Positions 1 through 8,422 of a DNA stretch of 53,587 nucleotides are shown here, piece after piece. The stretch's first letter is position 1. Every line of letters starts with the position of its first letter. The stretch is from JAVKBW01 sp964352715. Its GTDB lineage: Bacteria; Pseudomonadota; Alphaproteobacteria; UBA8366; Aestuariispiraceae. Where the stretch lies: positions 1 to 53,587 of the forward strand of contig CAYGSU010000021.1 of assembly GCA_964352715.1 (NCBI GenBank). The letters run 5' to 3'. Position numbers and translations under genes: made by a program. Below the pieces are notes generated by a model. That model did not search any database. It worked only from the letters and a program-made list of their open reading frames with translations, and had not been told where the DNA came from.

Positions 1-31
1 GGATCGATAAGGGGCGTAATGTCGACTCTTG

Positions 32-454
32 TCATGACGGATCGGTTTTTCCCATCTTGCAGATCAGCTTCCAGTGGGCCGGTTCAATCGGCATGACCGA
101 CAGGCGCGATTGCTTGACGAGGGAGATTTCCTGCAGGCGAGGTTCGGCCTTGATATCGGCCAGCGTGACGGGGTTTTCGAACGGGCGGATGGCCTTTACA
201 TCGACCATCCCGAACCGGCCCGATTCATCGGTGTCGTCAGGATGGTATTCACGAACTACTTCGACAATCCCAACCACCTGCTTTTCATTCACAGAATGAT
301 AGAAGAAACCACGATCACCGATCTTCATGGCCTTCATGTTGTTCGAGGCCTGATAGTTCCGCACGCCGTCCCAGCTGTCGCCGTTGTCGCCGGCCTTGAC
401 CTGATCGTCCCATGACCACGCGCCGGGTTCGGATTTGAAAAGCCAATAGTTCAT
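32..454 (-). CDS. EVE domain-containing protein
   Basis: A 140-residue protein that is one EVE (PUA-like) domain. Family hallmarks are visible: YWLFKSEP at residues 3-10, WDGVRNYQASNNM at 28-40, GDRGFFYHS at 46-54 and the closing LVKQSRLSVMPI at 112-123. EVE domains bind modified bases in nucleic acid, and bacterial stand-alone members of this length are common and mostly uncharacterised, so the cellular role here is not known. It is the last gene of a minus-strand run of four, starting 37 bases after the MFS stop. The start gives the usual N-terminus with the domain beginning at residue 2. No membrane segment or signal peptide is visible, so it should be cytoplasmic. Confidence 0.9.
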   Translation of the reverse strand: MNYWLFKSEPGAWSWDDQVKAGDNGDSWDGVRNYQASNNMKAMKIGDRGFFYHSVNEKQVVGIVEVVREYHPDDTDESGRFGMVDVKAIRPFENPVTLADIKAEPRLQEISLVKQSRLSVMPIEPAHWKLICKMGKTDPS

Positions 455-491
455 TCACGTCTCCCGTTCAAAGTCTGTTCAAAGGGCAAGG

Positions 492-1757
492 TCAGGCCGG
501 GGCCGGACCGCCGAGGCCAGCAGCAAGATAGCCGCGCATCGCCACCGTCGCCAGCAGGATCGTAAATAACAGATACGCCATCAGCCCGAGGCAGAGGGTT
601 ATCATATCCGCTCCGAGATCGAAAAAAACCCCCAGCAGAAATGGCGACAGAGCGCTTGAAAACACCATCAGCGCGGACGACATCGCCTTCAGCGAACCGA
701 GATAGCGGGTACCGTAGATTTCGGCCCAGATCGCACTGAACAGCGCATGCGACATGCCGGCATTCAACCCGACCAGCACCATATACGGCCACACCGTCCA
801 GCTTGACCCGCCGACGATCAGCACCGAAATCGCGCCAATCAACGGCAGCAGAAACCATGGCAGCAGCCGGACTGCGCCAACCCTGTCGATCAGCCAGCCA
901 CCGGCCACAGACGCACCGATGGTCGCCGCGCTATAGGCGAAATACGACGCCGCAAGGCTTTCCATCGTCCAGCCCTGCAGTTCAACCAGATAGACCTGAT
1001 GAAAGAACAGGCCGGTGAACACGAAAGACGGTGCAAGAATGGCCGGCAGCGCCAGATAGAACCGCCGGTCGCGCAGCACCTGCGCCCGGGTCCAGTCGGT
1101 CATGAGAGACAGGCCTGAGGCGATGCGGGTCTGTTCCTCCCGCTCAAGCCGCTGCTCATACGCCCGCACGCGGTCGACATGACCGCGCAACAGGTAAAGC
1201 GCAACGGGAACCAGAACGACGACGATAAAGGCAGCGCAAAACAGCCATGTCTGACGCCAACCGACAGCGAATACCATCGCCACGGCGATCGTCGGAAACA
1301 CCGCCTCGCCCAATGGAAAGCCCAGAGCCGCAAGCCCGACCGCCTTGCCGCGCCCCGGATACACATACCGCGCCATGGTCGTGCTGGATGTGTGGCTCAA
1401 CAGACCCTGCCCGAACTGCCGCAGACAGAACACAACGCCAACCAGCACAGCCACCGACCCGGCAAGGCTCATCCCGATACAGGCCGCGGCAAGACCGAGA
1501 CAGATCGCCACCATATAGACCCGCAGATCCACATGATCGATCATCTTGCCGGTCCAGATCAGGAACCCGGCACTGGCCAGCGTGCCGGCAGAATATACCG
1601 CGCCGAAATCGCCGTGCGACAGGGTGAAGGCTTCACGGATCTCAGCGCCGAAGAGCGATATGAAAAACGTCTGGCCGAACGCGGACGAAAACGACGCCAA
1701 CACCCCGAAGCAGATCAGCCGGCCATTCGTTGAAAGGAAATTTCTGTAGGACTGCAT
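492..1757 (-). CDS. MFS transporter
   Basis: A 421-residue major facilitator carrier with about twelve hydrophobic segments, a central basic and charged loop near residues 190-225 between the two six-helix halves, and a GWRQTW-type segment after helix 5. It probably moves a small organic solute across the inner membrane; the substrate cannot be read from the sequence. The frame stays open upstream to 2039, but that part is arginine-rich and lies antisense-free over the zinc-finger gene in another frame, so I start at the ATG at 1757, seven bases past that gene's stop. It sits between the DksA-like gene and the EVE gene and is probably co-transcribed with them. Confidence 0.88.
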   Translation of the reverse strand: MQSYRNFLSTNGRLICFGVLASFSSAFGQTFFISLFGAEIREAFTLSHGDFGAVYSAGTLASAGFLIWTGKMIDHVDLRVYMVAICLGLAAACIGMSLAGSVAVLVGVVFCLRQFGQGLLSHTSSTTMARYVYPGRGKAVGLAALGFPLGEAVFPTIAVAMVFAVGWRQTWLFCAAFIVVVLVPVALYLLRGHVDRVRAYEQRLEREEQTRIASGLSLMTDWTRAQVLRDRRFYLALPAILAPSFVFTGLFFHQVYLVELQGWTMESLAASYFAYSAATIGASVAGGWLIDRVGAVRLLPWFLLPLIGAISVLIVGGSSWTVWPYMVLVGLNAGMSHALFSAIWAEIYGTRYLGSLKAMSSALMVFSSALSPFLLGVFFDLGADMITLCLGLMAYLLFTILLATVAMRGYLAAGLGGPAPA

Positions 1758-1764
1758 GAGCGGT

Positions 1765-2118
1765 CTAGGCTGCCCCGGCGCAATCGATACAGGTACCGAT
1801 GGACGGATCGAGTTGGAGACGCTTTTCCGATATCGGTTCATCGCAGAGACTGCAATAGCCGTAGTCGCCCCTATCCATACGCTCCAGCGCCGCGTCGATC
1901 CGCTGCATTTCCGCCTTGCGCCGGCGGTCCTGTTCCAGCGCCATCTGCTGGCCCTGCAACGCATCCATCCGCGACAGCCGGCCGACCGTGGTCTGGTCAA
2001 GCTCGACCGTCGCCCGCGCGCCTTTCGATGTTTCGGCAAGGCCGGTCAGCTCCGCGCGCCGGCTTTCCAGCGCGGTTCGGAACGCCGCGAGATCCAGGTC
2101 GTCGAGGCCGGCTGTCAT
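1765..2118 (-). CDS. TraR/DksA-family C4 zinc-finger protein
   Basis: A 117-residue protein with an N-terminal helical, probably coiled-coil segment (about residues 10-80) and a C-terminal four-cysteine zinc finger: C89 and C92, then C110 and C113, that is C-x2-C-x17-C-x2-C. This is the TraR/DksA layout; DksA proteins reach into the RNA polymerase secondary channel and alter transcription initiation together with ppGpp. The protein is shorter than housekeeping DksA (about 150) and resembles the small DksA-like paralogues, so I do not name it dksA. Its ATG overlaps the stop of the upstream MFS gene by four bases (ATGA), which implies translational coupling. A regulator enclosed by two carriers is unusual. 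Confidence 0.88.
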   Translation of the reverse strand: MTAGLDDLDLAAFRTALESRRAELTGLAETSKGARATVELDQTTVGRLSRMDALQGQQMALEQDRRRKAEMQRIDAALERMDRGDYGYCSLCDEPISEKRLQLDPSIGTCIDCAGAA

Positions 2119-3476
2119 GGCGTCCGACCCGGTTTTTCAATGAACGGCTCATCGTCATCGATGTCAGGATCGATAGCCGCCGTAGCCGGCAAGCCAAGCC
2201 CTTCCGGATCAACGTCGCCGTCCTGTTCCTCAAGCACCGAAAAGCCGTATTCCTCGTATTCCGCTTCCGGATTCAGCGCGACACCCATCGTTGATGTGGT
2301 CATCGGCACGAAGTGACCCTGTTCATCCAGCGGCACAGCCACCCGCCGCGTCATCCGCCAGACGGCGAAGACGGCAATCAGCCCGACGGAAGCGGAGATT
2401 GTCAGAAAGAACCCGGGCGGGCCGAAGACATCCATCGCATAGCCGGCGATGCTGGGTCCTAGCATTGCGCCCAGCCCGTTCGCCATGACAAGTGTGGCGC
2501 TCGCCGCAACCATCTGATTCGGTTGCAGGAAATCGTTTGTATGCGCAATACACATGGAATAGAGCGGAAACAGAAATCCGCCGACCACAAGACCGGACAG
2601 CAGAACAAGCAACGACAGGTCGCCGGGAATAAACATGCAGCCAACCGCGATGCCGGCCGAAATCGCCGCTACTGCTGCAATAACGGTTCGCCGGTCGAAC
2701 CGGTCTGAAAAGTGCCCCAACGGCCAGGTCATGATGAAAACACCGACAAACATGCCGCTCATGAAGTAGGATGCATCGGCAACCGTCAGACCGAACTGGT
2801 ATACATAGACAGGGCCCATGCCCATCATTGCGCCTGCACCCAGGCCGACCAGCAACATGCCGATCAGACCGAGCGGCGATATCTTGTACAGTTTTTTCAG
2901 TGAAATTGTCGTCGGGGCGCTGAAATCCGGCGTTTTGGCAGCCGATACCAGAACGGGAATGACAGCCAGGGAAACCAGCGCGCTGACCAGCGTGAAAAGC
3001 TGGAAATCGGCCGGGCTGTGAATATTCAGCAACAGCGGACCGGCCCCCATGCCGAGGCTGGAGACCAGCATATAGATCGCCAGAAGCTGACCCCGGTTTT
3101 CGTTGCCGGCCCGATCGTTCAGCCAGCTTTCAACGACAATGTAGAGACCGGCATAGGACAGCCCGGTGATCACGCGCATCAACACCCAGACCCAGGGTTC
3201 CACGAATATCGGAAACACCAGAATGACCAGAGACGATAGCGAGGCTAGCGCACCGAAGACACGGACATGCCCGACCCGGCCCACCAGTTTGGGAACAATG
3301 ATCGAGCCGAGAAAAAATCCGAAAAAGTAACCGCCCATGATCAGCCCCGTCGTGGTGTTGTCGAACACCTCGAACTGCGCGCGGATCGACACAAGGCTGC
3401 CCTGCAGACCGTTGCCGAGCATGATCAGCCCGAGGCCAAGAAACAGTGCCCAAGTCGACCGCAAAGCCTCAATCAT
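2115..3476 (-). CDS. MFS transporter with acidic C-terminal tail
   Basis: A 453-residue major facilitator protein of the YcaD-like type with about twelve membrane segments between residues 8 and 385. The loop after helix 2 carries GRVGHVRVFG, and the second half has GHFSDRFDRRT, a clear MFS A-type loop. After the last helix there is a tail of roughly 65 residues rich in Asp and Glu, which should lie in the cytoplasm and has no domain I recognise. It is the first gene of the minus-strand run (MFS, DksA-like, MFS, EVE). The 143 bases between its start and the divergent rpe gene must hold promoters for both directions, but I could not pick out convincing -35/-10 pairs. Confidence 0.87.
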   Translation of the reverse strand: MIEALRSTWALFLGLGLIMLGNGLQGSLVSIRAQFEVFDNTTTGLIMGGYFFGFFLGSIIVPKLVGRVGHVRVFGALASLSSLVILVFPIFVEPWVWVLMRVITGLSYAGLYIVVESWLNDRAGNENRGQLLAIYMLVSSLGMGAGPLLLNIHSPADFQLFTLVSALVSLAVIPVLVSAAKTPDFSAPTTISLKKLYKISPLGLIGMLLVGLGAGAMMGMGPVYVYQFGLTVADASYFMSGMFVGVFIMTWPLGHFSDRFDRRTVIAAVAAISAGIAVGCMFIPGDLSLLVLLSGLVVGGFLFPLYSMCIAHTNDFLQPNQMVAASATLVMANGLGAMLGPSIAGYAMDVFGPPGFFLTISASVGLIAVFAVWRMTRRVAVPLDEQGHFVPMTTSTMGVALNPEAEYEEYGFSVLEEQDGDVDPEGLGLPATAAIDPDIDDDEPFIEKPGRTP

Positions 3477-3619
3477 CTATCCCGATCCCCGAAAACGATT
3501 CGCCCTGTCGGTCGTGCATGCCAGAAAGCAGCGCATGACGCGAGCCTAAAAACGACGGAACGTCTAGCTTTACCGGCAGGCGTCTTGCGCCCGGCGTCGC
3601 GACGGATTACCTAAGCGTC

Positions 3620-4294
3620 ATGGCCGATACGCTCTCAAAACCAGTGAAAATCGCACCGAGCATCCTCTCCGCCGATTTCGCGAAATTGGGTGAGGAAATC
3701 CGCGCAATTGACGCGGCCGGTGCTGACTATATCCATATCGATGTGATGGACGGCCATTTCGTGCCGAACCTGACAATCGGCCCGCCCGTTGTTAAGGCTC
3801 TGCGCCCGCACACTGACAGACCTTTCGATGTGCATCTGATGATTTCCCCGGCAGATCCGTTTCTGGAAGATTTCGCTGCTGCCGGCGCCGATATCATTAC
3901 CGTGCATCCGGAAGCGGGACCGCACATTCACCGCACCCTGCAGGCAATCAGAGCACTCGGCAAAAAGGCCGGGCTTTCGCTCAATCCGGGAACGCCCGTC
4001 GCGGTTCTGGAACCGGTTCTCGACCTTGTCGATCTGGTTCTCGTGATGACCGTCAATCCCGGATTCGGCGGCCAGGCTTTCATTGAATCGCAACTTCCGA
4101 AAATCGAGATGATCCGCAAGATGATCGATCGTACCGGACGCGCCATTGACCTGGAGGTCGATGGCGGCATCAACCCTGAGACCGCCGGTCAGGCAATTAA
4201 TGCCGGTGCGGATGTACTGGTAGCCGGTACGGCGACCTTCACGGGCGGTCCGACACAGTATGCTGACAATATTCGCACCCTGAAGGGCGAATAA
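3620..4294 (+). CDS. rpe: Ribulose-phosphate 3-epimerase
   Basis: A 224-residue TIM-barrel enzyme that interconverts D-ribulose 5-phosphate and D-xylulose 5-phosphate in the pentose phosphate or Calvin cycle. Metal and catalytic positions are all present: H39 and D41 in YIHIDVMDGHF, H72 in FDVHLM, and D181 in EVDGGIN; the flexible active-site loop is MTVNPGFGGQ near 143-152. Length is normal for the family. The next gene starts three bases after its stop, so it is co-transcribed with the heparinase-family gene. No Calvin-cycle genes accompany it here, so a pentose phosphate role is the simplest reading. Confidence 0.97.
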   Translation: MADTLSKPVKIAPSILSADFAKLGEEIRAIDAAGADYIHIDVMDGHFVPNLTIGPPVVKALRPHTDRPFDVHLMISPADPFLEDFAAAGADIITVHPEAGPHIHRTLQAIRALGKKAGLSLNPGTPVAVLEPVLDLVDLVLVMTVNPGFGGQAFIESQLPKIEMIRKMIDRTGRAIDLEVDGGINPETAGQAINAGADVLVAGTATFTGGPTQYADNIRTLKGE

Positions 4295-4297
4295 ACC

Positions 4298-5980
4298 ATG
4301 ACAAAACCCGTATCTGCGGGATCTCAACCGTCACCTTCGGCTACCGGGCTATATGCACGGGCCCGGTTTTTCCTGACGCGGGCCTTCTGCGCCCTGCCCG
4401 GTTACACCTGGACTCTCGGAGATCAGGATCCCGGCCAGCCGACGGTGACGTTTCCCTCGCTCTGGGAAGGGGATCCGGAACGCGGCGCAGCTATTCGCGA
4501 CGGCATCTTTCCGTTTGCCGGACAGGTAATCAGGCGGTCGACCAACCCTTGGAGCGCGACCGATGCGGGCGAAGCCTGGTTGACCGCCCTCAACGGATTT
4601 TCCTGGCTATCCGATCTGAAAGCGTCGGAAAGCGATGCCGCCCGCCGGCGCGGCGTCGGCCTTATACTGGACTGGATCGAACATAACCGGAAATGGTCGT
4701 CGCATGGCTGGAATGCCGCAACACTGAGCACGCGTGTGACCAACTGGCTGATCCAGTATCCGGCCATTCTGCAAGGCGCTGACGAAATGACCCGGCGTCG
4801 GGTTCGCCGCAGCCTCGCAAGACAGGTGGTGCATCTGGACCGCATCGCCCTGCACGACACCGACGGCGCGGCACGGATCGTCGCGCTGAAAGGACTGATT
4901 TTCGCCGGCCTCGCTCTGCCGCCGTTCCAGCGCTCGCTTGCCCGGTGGGGCAGCCAGCTTGAGCGCGAACTGAAACGCCAGGTGCTGCCCGACGGCGGTC
5001 ATCTTGAACGCTGCCCCAGTGTGCTGATCAGCGTGCTGCGGCATGTCGTTGATTGCCGAAAGGCCTATCTGGCAGGGAAAATCGAATGCCCGGCAGGTAT
5101 TCAGCAGGCGATCGACCGCATGGCGCCGATGGCGAAAGCCTTTCTGTTGCCGGACGGCGGTTTGTGCCTGTTCAATGACAGCACCGAAGGCAACCCCGGC
5201 GAGATCAGCGTTCTGCTTGCGGAAACCGGCGTCAACGCAAAACCGACCCGCCGGGCGTCGCATACCGGGTTTGACCGGATCGACGCCGGACGGACGGTCA
5301 TCGTCATGGATACAGGCGGACCGCCGGCGAAAGGATTCGACCATCACGCCCATGCTGGCGCGCTTTCGTTCGAACTTGCGGTCGGCCGGGAACGGATGAT
5401 TGTGAATTGCGGCGCCGCGGTCAGCGACGACGCCCTGTGGCGCGACGCTCAGCGGGCTACCGCTGCGCATTCGACCCTGTGCATCGCGGATACAAATTCA
5501 AGCGTGCTTACCGCAGACGGTGTCGGCGACAGGCGCGCTTCGGTCACGGTCGACCGCAATGAACAGGACGGCCAGATATGGATCGACGCCAGCCACACCG
5601 GATACGCCAGCCAACTGGGCTACATCCATCGCCGCCGGCTGTTCGTTTCCGCTGATGGTGAAGACATCAGGGGCGAGGATGTTGTCGAACCGGTAAGCGC
5701 GAACCAGGCCGTGACGCCGCGCCCCTTCGCCATCCGGTTTCATCTGCATCCGAATGTCCGCTCCTCACTACTGTCCAACCACAGCGCCGCACTTCTGCAA
5801 CTGGCAAGCGGATCCGGCTGGCGGTTCCGGTCGACCGGCGGCAGCATTGCGCTGGAAGACACGATCTATCTCGGCAAGCGGGCGGAACCGCGCCGCAGTC
5901 AGCAGATCATCCTGCGTGGCGAAACCGGCGGCGAACCGGTCACTATAAAGTGGGCGCTGCGCCGGGAATCGAAATCGTAA
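4298..5980 (+). CDS. Heparinase II/III family protein
   Basis: A 560-residue protein with a helical first half (roughly residues 60-300, alpha/alpha toroid type) and a C-terminal heparinase II/III-like beta domain from about 310 on. DGGHLERCPS at 232-241 and FDHHAHAGALSFEL at 347-360 are the usual conserved blocks of this family. True heparinases cleave uronic-acid polysaccharides by elimination, but this broad alphaproteobacterial group has no proven substrate. No secretion signal is visible, although many exported lyases have one, so location is uncertain. From memory, homologues often lie next to rsmB, rpe or purH in alphaproteobacteria; here purH is about 5.3 kb further on, separated by polysaccharide genes. 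Confidence 0.88.
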   Translation: MTKPVSAGSQPSPSATGLYARARFFLTRAFCALPGYTWTLGDQDPGQPTVTFPSLWEGDPERGAAIRDGIFPFAGQVIRRSTNPWSATDAGEAWLTALNGFSWLSDLKASESDAARRRGVGLILDWIEHNRKWSSHGWNAATLSTRVTNWLIQYPAILQGADEMTRRRVRRSLARQVVHLDRIALHDTDGAARIVALKGLIFAGLALPPFQRSLARWGSQLERELKRQVLPDGGHLERCPSVLISVLRHVVDCRKAYLAGKIECPAGIQQAIDRMAPMAKAFLLPDGGLCLFNDSTEGNPGEISVLLAETGVNAKPTRRASHTGFDRIDAGRTVIVMDTGGPPAKGFDHHAHAGALSFELAVGRERMIVNCGAAVSDDALWRDAQRATAAHSTLCIADTNSSVLTADGVGDRRASVTVDRNEQDGQIWIDASHTGYASQLGYIHRRRLFVSADGEDIRGEDVVEPVSANQAVTPRPFAIRFHLHPNVRSSLLSNHSAALLQLASGSGWRFRSTGGSIALEDTIYLGKRAEPRRSQQIILRGETGGEPVTIKWALRRESKS

Positions 5981-6085
5981 GAGATCGCATTCCGGTACGG
6001 CCGGTTTTTCCTTCACGCGCGGCTGCGATTCAGATAGCACATCAGACACCCGACCTGTCGATCAAGGGAACCAAAAGCGAAACGG

Positions 6086-6115
6086 TTGACGTTCATGCCG
6101 TGAACGCAGTATGTT
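6086..6115 (+). promoter_or_regulatory. Putative sigma-70 promoter of polysaccharide regulator operon
   Basis: TTGACG at 6086-6091 and TATGTT at 6110-6115 are separated by 18 bases, a good fit to a housekeeping promoter. Transcription would begin near 6122, giving a leader of about 94 bases before the regulator start at 6216. Two inverted repeats lie on this promoter, one between the -35 and -10 elements and one over the -10 element and the predicted start, which suggests repression. No experimental start site is known. Confidence 0.55.
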
Positions 6116-6127
6116 CAGCTCGTGAAC
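6091..6127. promoter_or_regulatory. Tandem operator: two GTTCA-N5-TGAAC palindromes 22 bp apart
   Basis: GTTCA-tgccg-TGAAC occupies 6091-6105 and GTTCA-gctcg-TGAAC occupies 6113-6127. Both arms are perfect in both copies while the five-base centres differ, as expected for a protein-binding site. The centres are 22 bases apart, about two helical turns, so two dimers would bind the same DNA face. The only DNA-binding gene in the operon begins 89 bases downstream, making autoregulation the simplest proposal. Confidence 0.6.
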
Positions 6128-6215
6128 ACAGTGCGCCCCATTCCGGCTTTTTGCTGCCGGTTTTCCGCCAATGCCGGTACAACCGGCGTTTCAGATTTGT
6201 TGTGAAGTGAAAGCG

Positions 6216-6881
6216 ATGTCTGCGAACAGCAAGACCCTGCAACAGGAGTCAGACCCGGAGGGACCGATCACCCTAGGCATTCTGAATGCTGTTCAGGACA
6301 ACAGCGAGTTGACACAACGATCCGTCGCCAGCGATCTCGGAATCGCACTGGGCCTGGCGAATTCGTACTTGAAACGCTGTGTCCGCAAAGGCCTTGTGAA
6401 GATCAAACAGGCACCTGCCAACCGGTATTCCTACTATCTGACGCCAAAGGGATTCGCCGAAAAATCTCGCCTGACCGCCGACTACCTGACCCATTCGTTC
6501 ACCTTTTACCGACGCGCGCGCATTCAGTGTTCTGAATTGCTGGAAACAGCCAAATCAGACGGTGCAAAAAAAATTGCGCTCTACAGGGTAAGCGATCTGG
6601 CGGAAATCATGGCATTTTGCGCTCTGGAAAGTGAAACCCCGCTGGAAGCCGTTATCGATTCCAGCGTCAAGATCGAACGCTTCTGCGGTTTGCCGATTAT
6701 CGATTCGCTCGCGCGGCTGGATTCCGTCGATGCCGTCATCCTGTGTGACCTGCTTCGGCCGCAGCAAAGCTACGAGACGCTGCTGTCGACCGCCGGTCCG
6801 GTGCGGATTTATTACCCATCCCTGCTCGGCATCGCGGAACCGTCCGCCGGGCGGACTGCAAACAAAGCGGCCAGCCGATGA
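6216..6881 (+). CDS. Winged-helix transcriptional regulator of polysaccharide cluster
   Basis: A 221-residue protein with an N-terminal winged helix-turn-helix (about residues 17-85: LGILNAVQDNSELTQRSVAS, then a recognition helix around ALGLANSYLKR and a wing ending in YYLTPKGF) followed by a second domain from about 115 to 200. That second part, with KKIALYRVSDLAEIMAF and later DAVILCDLL, looks like a small Rossmann-type alpha/beta fold of the kind that binds a nucleotide or sugar nucleotide, but its glycines are poorly conserved, so ligand binding is a guess. I start at the ATG at 6216 because the domain begins soon after; an in-frame ATG at 6171 exists without a better ribosome site. Its stop overlaps the NusG-like start by four bases. 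Confidence 0.75.
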   Translation: MSANSKTLQQESDPEGPITLGILNAVQDNSELTQRSVASDLGIALGLANSYLKRCVRKGLVKIKQAPANRYSYYLTPKGFAEKSRLTADYLTHSFTFYRRARIQCSELLETAKSDGAKKIALYRVSDLAEIMAFCALESETPLEAVIDSSVKIERFCGLPIIDSLARLDSVDAVILCDLLRPQQSYETLLSTAGPVRIYYPSLLGIAEPSAGRTANKAASR

Positions 6882-7381
6882 AACGCTGGTTCGCCATTCA
6901 CACCAAACCGGGCGGAGAGCGTCTGGCTGAAGGCAACCTGATGCGGCAGGGGTTTGAAGCCTATTTGCCGCTGCGAACCAAAACGAACCGGCGCGGCGGT
7001 CGCGGAGTAGTGGTCAAGATGCCCCTGTTTCCGAGGTATATCTTTGTCCGTATCGATCTGGATGAGCAGCCGTGGCGGCGAATCAGCAACACGTTCGGTG
7101 TCGCCTATATCGTTGCCTTCGGCGACCGGCCGGCCCCCTTGCAGGACCATGTTATCGAAGAAATCAAAGCCCGCGAGACAAAGGATGGCGTGATCGATCT
7201 TTCGCTTCTGCAGGCGCTGACGCCGGGCGATGCGGTAAAAATCGCCGACGGCGCGTTCATCGACCGGACCGGCATCTTCCAGTGTGCGTCCGACAAGGAC
7301 CGTGTGGTGGTGCTGCTTAATCTTCTGGGCCGGCAAACTGCGGTCAATGTGGACAGAACGAACGTGATCGCGGCAGCCTGA
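6878..7381 (+). CDS. NusG/RfaH-like transcription antitermination factor
   Basis: A 167-residue NusG paralogue. The NGN domain spans about residues 3-95 (RWFAIHTKPGGERLAEGNL, LFPRYIFVRID, GVAYIVAFG) and a KOW segment follows around LTPGDAVKIADGAF at 114-127. NusG proteins bind RNA polymerase and control pausing and termination; specialised paralogues such as RfaH and UpxY help polymerase read through long surface-polysaccharide operons. The gene is translationally coupled to the winged-helix regulator and precedes three polysaccharide genes, which supports the specialised role rather than housekeeping nusG. I found no obvious ops-like recruitment sequence in the leader. Confidence 0.87.
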   Translation: MKRWFAIHTKPGGERLAEGNLMRQGFEAYLPLRTKTNRRGGRGVVVKMPLFPRYIFVRIDLDEQPWRRISNTFGVAYIVAFGDRPAPLQDHVIEEIKARETKDGVIDLSLLQALTPGDAVKIADGAFIDRTGIFQCASDKDRVVVLLNLLGRQTAVNVDRTNVIAAA

Positions 7382-7423
7382 CGATGATGGACCCCGCCCG
7401 GTAACACCTTTATAAGCCACCGG

Positions 7424-8422
7424 ATGATGCTTGTTTTCGCCCTGCTCGTCGGTGTCTTTGCAATCTCCCTCGCCTGTACCGGATGGCTTTCGGTGTTTCT
7501 GCGCCGCCATCGGGTGATGGATATTCCGGGCGAGCGGTCGAGCCATGCCGTGGCGACCCCAAGAGGCGGTGGCCTGGCGATTGCAGCAAGCGTGCTGATC
7601 GGCACAGGTCTGTGTGTTCTGATATACCCCGATATCGACAGCGCCGTCCTGTTCCTGCTTCTGGGCGCTGTCATTCTGGCCGGTCTGTCCTGGATCGACG
7701 ACCTGAAATCCCTGCCACCGGCCCTGCGCTTCGCCATCCATGCCGTGATTGTCGCGCTCAGTCTTCCGCTGCTTGGCCTGGACGGGCCGGTTCTGCCCTT
7801 TGACCCGCCGCTTTGGCTGGATCGTCTGCTGCTGGGACTCGGCTGGCTCGGTTTCCTGAATTTCTTCAATTTCATGGACGGCATCAACGGCATATCCGTT
7901 GTCGAGTCCGTTGTCATAGGCGCAGGCATCATTTTGCTTCACCTTGTTCTTGGTGCGCTCGGGCCTGACGACCTTGCGATTGCCGTGGTTCTGGCCGCAA
8001 GCATCGGCTTCGGCTGGTGGAACTGGGGCGACGGCAGGATATTCATGGGCGATGTCGGCAGCGTGTTTCTTGGCTATCTGCTTGGCGGCTATCTGATCCT
8101 GCTGGCCGGTGACGGGTATCTGGCGGCGGCGCTGATCCTGCCTGCCTATTATCTGATCGATGCAACGGTGACGCTGGTTCGCCGGGCGCTTCGGGGCGAA
8201 CGCGTGTGGCAGGCGCATCGGCAACACTTCTATCAGCGCGCCGTGCTTGCCGGACGAAGCCATGCCGCTGTCAGTCTGTCTGTATATCTGGCCGGTCTTG
8301 TGTTGATCGCCCTTGCCGCAGCTTCACTGCATTTCCCCATCCCGGCACTTGCCGTCGCAATTGCCCTTGCTTCCGCTTTCTGCCTTTGGCTCCCAAGACC
8401 GGGCAGTAAAGATGCCGACTGA
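7424..8422 (+). CDS. Undecaprenyl-phosphate sugar-1-phosphate transferase (WbpL/WreU-like)
   Basis: A 332-residue polytopic membrane enzyme of the MraY/WecA/WbpL family, about ten membrane segments. It transfers a sugar-1-phosphate from a UDP-sugar to undecaprenyl phosphate, the first step of O-antigen or exopolysaccharide synthesis. Diagnostic motifs: HAVATPRGGG at 41-50, the Mg-binding pair D92-D93 in WIDDLKSLPP, NFMDGINGI at 149-157, FMGDVGSVFLG at 207-217 and the cytoplasmic HRQHF loop at 265-269. A second ATG lies one codon in. The next two genes would make a UDP-6-deoxy-HexNAc, so the sugar could be QuiNAc or FucNAc. Its end overlaps the next gene by 11 bases. Confidence 0.88.
   Translation: MMLVFALLVGVFAISLACTGWLSVFLRRHRVMDIPGERSSHAVATPRGGGLAIAASVLIGTGLCVLIYPDIDSAVLFLLLGAVILAGLSWIDDLKSLPPALRFAIHAVIVALSLPLLGLDGPVLPFDPPLWLDRLLLGLGWLGFLNFFNFMDGINGISVVESVVIGAGIILLHLVLGALGPDDLAIAVVLAASIGFGWWNWGDGRIFMGDVGSVFLGYLLGGYLILLAGDGYLAAALILPAYYLIDATVTLVRRALRGERVWQAHRQHFYQRAVLAGRSHAAVSLSVYLAGLVLIALAAASLHFPIPALAVAIALASAFCLWLPRPGSKDAD

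Noticed and set aside
1758..2039. Upstream extension of the MFS frame
   Set aside because: The added 94 residues are Arg/Ser-rich, lie over the DksA-like gene and do not resemble a membrane protein; ATG 1757 gives a normal start.
6812..8263. Long antisense open frame (483 codons) over the NusG-like and transferase genes
   Set aside because: Its predicted protein is rich in His, Gln and Arg with no motif, as expected for the reverse of a GC-rich gene; both real genes carry clear family motifs.
8313..8411. Earlier start for the sugar-nucleotide reductase
   Set aside because: It would add 33 Ser/Pro/Leu-rich residues before the Rossmann strand and overlap the transferase gene by 110 bases.
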